From positions 62,001-126,000 of the forward strand of contig CAJTZD010000001.1 of the NCBI GenBank assembly GCA_910584235.1: a stretch of 64,000 nt of DNA. The letters run 5' to 3'. The position numbers and the translations under genes were made by a program. The stretch comes from an uncultured Acetatifactor sp. (lineage in GTDB: Bacteria > Bacillota > Clostridia > Lachnospirales > Lachnospiraceae). Shown in pieces: positions 58,979-64,000 of the stretch; within the stretch, counting starts at the first letter, position 1; the number at the start of each line of letters is the position of its first letter. Below the pieces are notes generated by a model that was not told where the DNA came from, searched no databases, and was given only the letters and a program-made list of their open reading frames with translations.

Positions 58979-61900
58979 ATGATTCAAGAAGAACAGATAC
59001 GAGGCACTACCCGTCAGGCAGAGGAAAACTTTTTGGAACAGACCCTTTCTGTCATCCGTGCCAATCTGAAAAGCTATGGCAGGCAGGTTGACGAGATGGG
59101 AGCGGAGATCGACGATATGCTGGAGCATTTTCACGACGACAATCCGGAGCTCATCAACTCCCTCCAGAATCTCACCACCATGCACGAGCATATGAAGCAT
59201 GCTCTGTCGCGAAACGAAAAGGCCCTGAATAAGCCTTATTTCGGACGGATCGACTTCCGCGACGAGACTCTGAACAAGGAAGAATCCCTTTATATCGGCA
59301 GAGGCGGCATTGCGGTAGACGCCACCCACCAGATAGTGATAGACTGGCGCGCACCCGTGGCAAACGCCTATTATGAGAACAGCCTAGGCAAATGCAGCTA
59401 CACGGCTCCCGGCGATAAAGAGATCCCCATTGACCTGAAACGAAAGCGCACCTATGAGATCGAAGCCGGAAAGCTCCTGGAGTATTTTGACAGCGAGGTG
59501 GTGGCCAATGACGATCTGCTGACCAAATATCTGGCCAAGAATAAGCAGGCTGTGCTCAGTGAAATCGTGGCCACCATACAGAAGGAGCAGAATATCATCA
59601 TCCGCAAATCTCCCTATCACAATGTCATCGTTCAGGGTGTGGCAGGTTCCGGAAAGACCACTGTGGCCATGCACCGGATTTCCTTTATCCTGTACAATTA
59701 TGCGGAACGCTTCCGACCGGATGATTTCTATATCGTGGGGAGCAACCGGATTTTGCTGAATTATATCACCGGCGTCCTGCCGGACCTGGACGTGTACGGT
59801 ATCCGGCAGATGACCATGGAGGAGCTTTTTGTACGGCTCTTGTACGAGGACTGGGACGAGAAAAAATACCGCATCCGCACAAACAGCCTGGACCGGGACA
59901 GCATTAAGGGAAAACTGGAGTGGTTTCGGGATCTGGAGGCTTATTGCGACAAGCTGGAATGGGACAGCATTCCGCGGGAATCTATCTATCTGAATCCCAG
60001 ACAATTCGTGGAGGGTCTCAGGGACGGCAAAAGCGGCGTCTACGACGAAACTGTCGGCAAAAAAGTCAATCCCCGCGATTTGGTGCTGCTAATAGACAGT
60101 GCAGCAGTAGAGCGCTATATTCGCCAGAATCCCAAAGTTTCCATGCAGAATAAAATCAGCATGCTCAATGACCGCCTGATTATTAAAATAAAGGAAGAAT
60201 TCCAGGGTAAAGGCGTCAAGTACACAGAGCCTGAACGCAAGGCCATCCTGAAAGCTTACAGAGGCAGATACGGCGCAAAGGTCTGGAAAGGCTCCATCTA
60301 TGAATTATACCGCAGATTTCTGGAGCTGCAGGCCCTGAAAGGCAAGGCCGTAGACATTCCGGGAAACGAATTCGATGTGTACGATCTGGCGGCTCTGGCC
60401 TATCTCTATAAGAGGATCAAGGAGACGGATGTGATCAGCGAGGCACACCATATCGTCATCGACGAAGCACAGGATTTCGGTATGATGGCATACTCCGTCC
60501 TGCATTTCTGCATCAAGGACTGTACCTATACGGTCATGGGAGATGTATCTCAGAATATCCACTTCGGCTTCGGCTTAAACGACTGGGAGGAACTGCGCGC
60601 ATTGCTTCTGCCGGACGAAATGGACAGCTTCGGCATCCTGAAAAAAAGCTACCGCAATACGGTGGAGATTTCGGATTTCGCCACCGGAATCCTCCGTCAC
60701 GGAAGCTTTTCCAGCTACCCGGTGGAACCTATCATCCGTCATGGCAGCCCTGTGACCGTACTTCAAAGAAACGATGCGGATATCATTCGGGAAGCAGCCG
60801 GTATCTGCAGGAAATGGCAGGAGAAGGGATACGACACAATTGCGGTAGTTTGCAGAAATGAACACGGCGCGGCCTGGGCCGCAAAGGAACTGGGGCAGTA
60901 TATCGAAGTCATGGAGAATGATCCGGAGAAAGCGGTCTTCGGAAACGGTATCATGGTACTGCCTGTGGCGTACACCAAGGGACTGGAATTTGACACGGTC
61001 CTGATCCTGGATCCCACCAGGGCAGAGTATCCTGTGGATGACGGTCACGCAAAACTTCTCTATGTGGCCGCCACAAGGGCGCTCCATGAATTGTGTATAC
61101 TCCATACGCAGGATCTGACGGGGCTGATCGCGGATCCCGTGCCCGAGAGGAAGCCTGACCCGGAAACTTTGGATATGGGAAATTTAGCGCCCGTTCCCAA
61201 ACCTGAGAGCAGGACTTCAGCCCCTTTGAAAAAACCGACGCTCCCAGTCGTTTTGCCGGCATCCGGTAAATGCGGCGAAAAGAAAAAAGTGATCCTGCCG
61301 CAGCAAAGTACCGTCCTGAAACCGAAGCAGCCATATACCGCCCAACAGCCACATATCTCCCAAAAAGAAACGCCCTCCGCCTTTCCTGCTTTTGGCGATA
61401 TCCCTCCTACGGAAAAGCTTCGCCCCCTGGGCCATGCCAAAATCGACCCCTCTGTCCGCTGGATCACAAAACAGCCGGACGGTCTCTATCTGCAGAGCCG
61501 CTACGGCACTTTGCGCCTCAGCCCGGTTGGGAGCGCCATTATACGAATCTCTTTTATCAGGGACGGACAGCCCCGCAAAGCCGTGCATCCCGGCATTGCG
61601 GTGGAACGGACAGAAAAGTTCTGGATGTACCGGGATACTGGCAAAACAGTGGAATTGACCACGGATGAGCTGGTGCTTCAGGTGGATAAAGCAACCGGCG
61701 CAGTGCGCTATCTGGCTCTGGAGGAAAATCAAAAAGCTCCTAAGCTCCTCCTGGCAGAGCGCCCCAAAGAGTGCCGGCAGATAGAGACTGGCGCCGACAG
61801 ATGCCTGCGAACATGGCTGTATCTGGACTGGGCAAAAGACGAGCGCCTATACAGTTTCGGCGCAAAGGGCCGGCCGGGCTTAAGCCTGCGCGGCAGCGCC

Positions 61901-62122
61901 AGATACATTTCCCATGATGGGGCAGAGCTTCCTTTCCTCCTGTCGGACAAAGGATATGGAATCCTTGCTGCCACAAGCCATCCTGCTTTTCTGTGTGACA
62001 TTCCCGCCTACGGTTCTTATCTGTACACGGAGAATGACAGGCAGCTGGATTTCTACTTCATGGCGGGAAAGCGCCGGGAGACGATTCTAAACGCTTATGC
62101 GTATCTCTCCGGAACTTTGTAA
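58979..62122 (+). CDS. helD: HelD-type UvrD-like helicase fused to a GH31 N-terminal-like domain
   Basis: This is a 1047-residue protein. Residues 1 to about 715 read as a HelD/UvrD-like helicase: an N-terminal coiled part, RIDFRDE and DWRAPVANAYYE, Walker A GVAGSGKTT (220-228), Walker B VIDEAQD with Asp495, and TKGLEFDTVLILDP plus LLYVAATRAL. HelD removes stalled or idle RNA polymerase from DNA. A Pro/Lys-rich linker (about 720-820) leads to a C-terminal beta region (about 823-1047) with the pattern of the GH31 N-terminal mutarotase-like domain: YGTLRLSPVGSAIIRISF, LYSFGAKG, LLSDKGYGIL and DFYFMAGKRRETI. The GH31 catalytic barrel is absent. AAAGGAG at 58966-58972 sets ATG 58979. Confidence 0.88.
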   Translation: MIQEEQIRGTTRQAEENFLEQTLSVIRANLKSYGRQVDEMGAEIDDMLEHFHDDNPELINSLQNLTTMHEHMKHALSRNEKALNKPYFGRIDFRDETLNKEESLYIGRGGIAVDATHQIVIDWRAPVANAYYENSLGKCSYTAPGDKEIPIDLKRKRTYEIEAGKLLEYFDSEVVANDDLLTKYLAKNKQAVLSEIVATIQKEQNIIIRKSPYHNVIVQGVAGSGKTTVAMHRISFILYNYAERFRPDDFYIVGSNRILLNYITGVLPDLDVYGIRQMTMEELFVRLLYEDWDEKKYRIRTNSLDRDSIKGKLEWFRDLEAYCDKLEWDSIPRESIYLNPRQFVEGLRDGKSGVYDETVGKKVNPRDLVLLIDSAAVERYIRQNPKVSMQNKISMLNDRLIIKIKEEFQGKGVKYTEPERKAILKAYRGRYGAKVWKGSIYELYRRFLELQALKGKAVDIPGNEFDVYDLAALAYLYKRIKETDVISEAHHIVIDEAQDFGMMAYSVLHFCIKDCTYTVMGDVSQNIHFGFGLNDWEELRALLLPDEMDSFGILKKSYRNTVEISDFATGILRHGSFSSYPVEPIIRHGSPVTVLQRNDADIIREAAGICRKWQEKGYDTIAVVCRNEHGAAWAAKELGQYIEVMENDPEKAVFGNGIMVLPVAYTKGLEFDTVLILDPTRAEYPVDDGHAKLLYVAATRALHELCILHTQDLTGLIADPVPERKPDPETLDMGNLAPVPKPESRTSAPLKKPTLPVVLPASGKCGEKKKVILPQQSTVLKPKQPYTAQQPHISQKETPSAFPAFGDIPPTEKLRPLGHAKIDPSVRWITKQPDGLYLQSRYGTLRLSPVGSAIIRISFIRDGQPRKAVHPGIAVERTEKFWMYRDTGKTVELTTDELVLQVDKATGAVRYLALEENQKAPKLLLAERPKECRQIETGADRCLRTWLYLDWAKDERLYSFGAKGRPGLSLRGSARYISHDGAELPFLLSDKGYGILAATSHPAFLCDIPAYGSYLYTENDRQLDFYFMAGKRRETILNAYAYLSGTL

Positions 62123-62162
62123 AACTTTTCGCCGCTTTGCACAGGTAAAATCCCCTATATTG

Positions 62163-62552
62163 TCACGGTTCATTGGCTTTCGGGGCGGAGGCAATTGCCT
62201 CCGCCCATGTCTCCAGCACCTCCTCATAATCGGCCGAAATTACCTCATATATCTTCTCTGAGGTGATTCCGGCCACTGTCATATGGTTGATATCCATTAT
62301 GATCAACAGCATTGCCAGAAACATAGCCAGGAAAAGCCGCAGGCGAAAGGACGATATCTCCCCCTGTACGGGCATATCTCTCTCCCGGTAGAAATCCTCA
62401 TAGGAATCGTCATATCCCGTTCCTCTCAAGCCGACGCCGGTCCTGCCGTACAATATCCGCTCCCTTTGGGATAAATCATACTGATCTTCCTGATATCTGG
62501 AGCGCACCTGTTGTACCAGGCGCAGCTTTTGTTCCATTGTCGCATCACTCAT
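62163..62552 (-). CDS. small single-pass membrane protein, unknown
   Basis: I do not recognise this 129-residue protein. A charged cytoplasmic N-terminal part (EQKLRLVQQVRSRYQEDQYD) is followed by one membrane helix (LRLFLAMFLAMLLIIMD, about residues 72-88) and a C-terminal outer part. It is convergent with the helicase gene. Its 3' codons contain a perfect 24-bp palindrome (62183-62206). A conserved start MSDATMEQKLR looks plausible. Confidence 0.6.
   Translation of the reverse strand: MSDATMEQKLRLVQQVRSRYQEDQYDLSQRERILYGRTGVGLRGTGYDDSYEDFYRERDMPVQGEISSFRLRLFLAMFLAMLLIIMDINHMTVAGITSEKIYEVISADYEEVLETWAEAIASAPKANEP
62183..62206. repeat. perfect 24-bp palindrome
   Basis: Arm GGGCGGAGGCAA (62183-62194) and arm TTGCCTCCGCCC (62195-62206) are exact complements with no loop. 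It lies inside the last codons of the minus-strand gene and 60 nt after the helicase stop. It lacks a T run on either side. Confidence 0.85.
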
Positions 62553-62708
62553 AATCGAATTCCCCGAAATAATGAAAGAAAGCTTATTTAAAAATATGGC
62601 ATTCGGGACTGCTTTATGATAGAATAAAGTGAAAAGTTCATTGGTTGTTCATGCCACCGCAGGCGACATGGCAGGAAGTCAAAATAGTCGGAAGAGAGGT
62701 AACCGGAA

Positions 62709-63677
62709 ATGGGAACTGAGGGAAAGAATGTTTCCCGCGGAAAGCTGTTGGGAGACAAGGTTCTTGCAAATATCTCTAAGGTCATCGTAGGAAAGGAGCA
62801 GACTGCCAGGCTGTTATTAACAGCGCTTCTGGCGGACGGACATGTGCTGTTGGAGGATGTGCCCGGCACAGGCAAGACCAAACTGGCCAAGACACTGGCT
62901 AAGAGCATCAGCGCTGATTTTGCAAGGATTCAGTTCACGCCGGATCTTCTGCCCAGCGATATCACAGGCTTAAATGTCTATGACAGGCAGAAAAACGAAT
63001 TTATCCTGCGCAAAGGACCGGTTTTCACCAATATCCTCTTGGCAGACGAAATCAATCGGGCCACACCCAGGACCCAGGCCGGACTGCTGGAATGTATGGA
63101 AGAACGCCAGGTGACCATCGACGGGGAATCCTATGTGCCCGGAACCCCTTTCTTCGTCATTGCCACTCAGAATCCGGTGGAGACGACAGGCACCTTTCCT
63201 CTTCCGGAGGCCCAGATGGACCGTTTTATGATGCTGCTTTCCATGGGACTGCCGGATAGGACAGAAGAGCTGGCAATTCTGGAAAGATATATGGATGAAG
63301 AACCCCTTACCCGGTTGGAGAGCGTTCTGTCTTTAGAAGAACTGGCAGCAGCCCGTGAGGAAGCAAGCCGTACTTTTGTCCATAAATGTCTACAGGAATA
63401 TATGGTGGATATTGTGGAAGCCACAAGAGAGGGCGAACAGGTGGTCATGGGCGTCAGTCCCAGGGGAAGCCTGGCGCTGCTTCGCTGCGCCAAAGCCTAT
63501 GCCTGGCTGGACGGCAGAGATTATGTGATCCCGGATGACGTCAGAGCGCTGGCAGTGCCGGTGCTGGCGCACCGCATAGTGTTAGGTTTTAACAGCGGCG
63601 GCACTGAAAACACCAGAAAGTGGATGGCGCAGATTCTTTCCGATATCCCTGTACCCACCGAAGAGTTCAGTGCGTAA
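62709..63677 (+). CDS. MoxR-family AAA+ ATPase
   Basis: This is a 322-residue AAA+ chaperone-like ATPase. It has Walker A EDVPGTGKTKLAK, Walker B ILLADEINRATPRTQ, sensor FFVIATQNPVETTGTFPLPEAQ (block IATQNPVE) and the C-terminal lid with GVSPRGSLALLRCAKAYA. MoxR proteins are typically encoded beside DUF58 and transglutaminase genes and act on complex assembly. Here a DUF58-type gene follows. GAGAGGTAACC at about 62693 lies before the ATG. Confidence 0.92.
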   Translation: MGTEGKNVSRGKLLGDKVLANISKVIVGKEQTARLLLTALLADGHVLLEDVPGTGKTKLAKTLAKSISADFARIQFTPDLLPSDITGLNVYDRQKNEFILRKGPVFTNILLADEINRATPRTQAGLLECMEERQVTIDGESYVPGTPFFVIATQNPVETTGTFPLPEAQMDRFMMLLSMGLPDRTEELAILERYMDEEPLTRLESVLSLEELAAAREEASRTFVHKCLQEYMVDIVEATREGEQVVMGVSPRGSLALLRCAKAYAWLDGRDYVIPDDVRALAVPVLAHRIVLGFNSGGTENTRKWMAQILSDIPVPTEEFSA

Positions 63678-63700
63678 AAAAGGCGGGTGGGGGGATTAAG

Positions 63701-64000
63701 ATGATCAAAATACTGGGAATCGGCCTTATCGCCTATCTCCTTTTCATTGCACAGAGAGCCCTTTATGAGAAGCTTTGGCGAAAGCATCTGCGGATATCCG
63801 TAGGCTTTGCCATGGATCATATCTTTGAAGAGGAACAAGGTGAACTGAAAGAAATCATAGAAAACAGAAAACGCCTGCCATTGTCCATGCTGAAAGTGAA
63901 ATTCAAGACCGACCGCCATCTACTGTTTGGCAATGAAAGAGGCTCCCGCACCACTGACCAGTATTACCGCAATGACGTATTCCGCATTGGCGGCGGTGAG
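63701..64000 (+). CDS. DUF58-type protein, N-terminal part (cut by window end)
   Basis: This ORF starts MIKILGIGLIAYLLFIAQRA with one hydrophobic helix and runs to the window end (100 codons) without a stop. Downstream text such as RKRLPLSMLKVKFKTDRHLLFG and the position straight after MoxR match DUF58 proteins, whose N-terminus is usually a short anchor followed by a beta-rich part. Identity is inferred from this context and remains moderate because the DUF58 core is outside the window. Confidence 0.65.
   Translation, partial: MIKILGIGLIAYLLFIAQRALYEKLWRKHLRISVGFAMDHIFEEEQGELKEIIENRKRLPLSMLKVKFKTDRHLLFGNERGSRTTDQYYRNDVFRIGGGE

Overview
The window is a gene-dense stretch of bacterial chromosome, most likely from a spore-forming Firmicute of the class Clostridia, family Lachnospiraceae or close to it. 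The evidence is moderately GC-rich DNA with AAAGGAG-type ribosome binding sites, sigma-A type TTGACA/TATAAT promoters, sporulation-linked genes (ytfJ/gerW, ylbJ, a DacB-like carboxypeptidase beside scpAB), and Firmicute gene order (rsmD-coaD-ylbJ, asp23-fakA-recG, DUF2953-ytfJ, hisZ-hisG). No tRNA, rRNA, CRISPR array, insertion sequence or phage gene was seen. The two genes at the window edges (miaB, left; a DUF58-type gene, right) are cut.

Layout. 1-1.6 kb: end of miaB, then tcdA. 1.7-6.4 kb: a four-gene carbohydrate ABC importer whose binding protein has both a lipobox and a C-terminal membrane anchor. 6.4-7.4 kb: a lipoprotein gene with a palindrome-rich 5' leader and a strong terminator. 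7.4-16 kb: a unit with a strong promoter, a 26-codon ORF, an attenuator-like terminator, two zinc-ribbon ABC exporters around a DUF1854 protein, and tldD/tldE proteases, closed by a terminator. 16-19.6 kb: an antibiotic-sensing type module (response regulator, BcrAB-like ABC transporter, histidine kinase). 19.7-21.1 kb: a GH172/DUF2961 enzyme and rpsU. 21.3-34.8 kb: cell envelope and division genes (two D,D-carboxypeptidases, scpAB, zapA, a U32 protein, a SEDS/PBP2 pair), a Nudix hydrolase, DUF2953 and ytfJ. 34.9-40.4 kb: rpmB (minus strand), asp23, fakA, recG, degV/fakB. 40.4-46.4 kb: a type II topoisomerase pair, rsmD, coaD and a coiled-coil protein. 46.5-52.1 kb: ylbJ (minus), two pseudouridine synthases, a HAD hydrolase, an SDR, a membrane protein and recU. 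52.1-57.3 kb: the hisZGDB-hisIE operon. 57.3-64 kb: a MATE exporter (minus), a HelD-type helicase fused to a GH31 N-terminal-like domain, a small membrane protein (minus), and a MoxR/DUF58 pair.

Most notable: (1) the 7.4-16 kb unit, which looks like a peptide- or drug-responsive export and proteolysis system under leader-peptide attenuation; (2) the HelD-GH31N fusion at 58979-62122; (3) a HisIE protein with an N-terminal HisF-like domain that has lost both catalytic Asp positions; (4) a short dispersed dyad repeat (TGGAA-N8-TTCCA) that occurs between genes, in an 18-bp tandem array, inside a terminator-like hairpin, and as translated N-terminal codons of a MATE gene. Functions are inferred by reading the proteins, with no database search.
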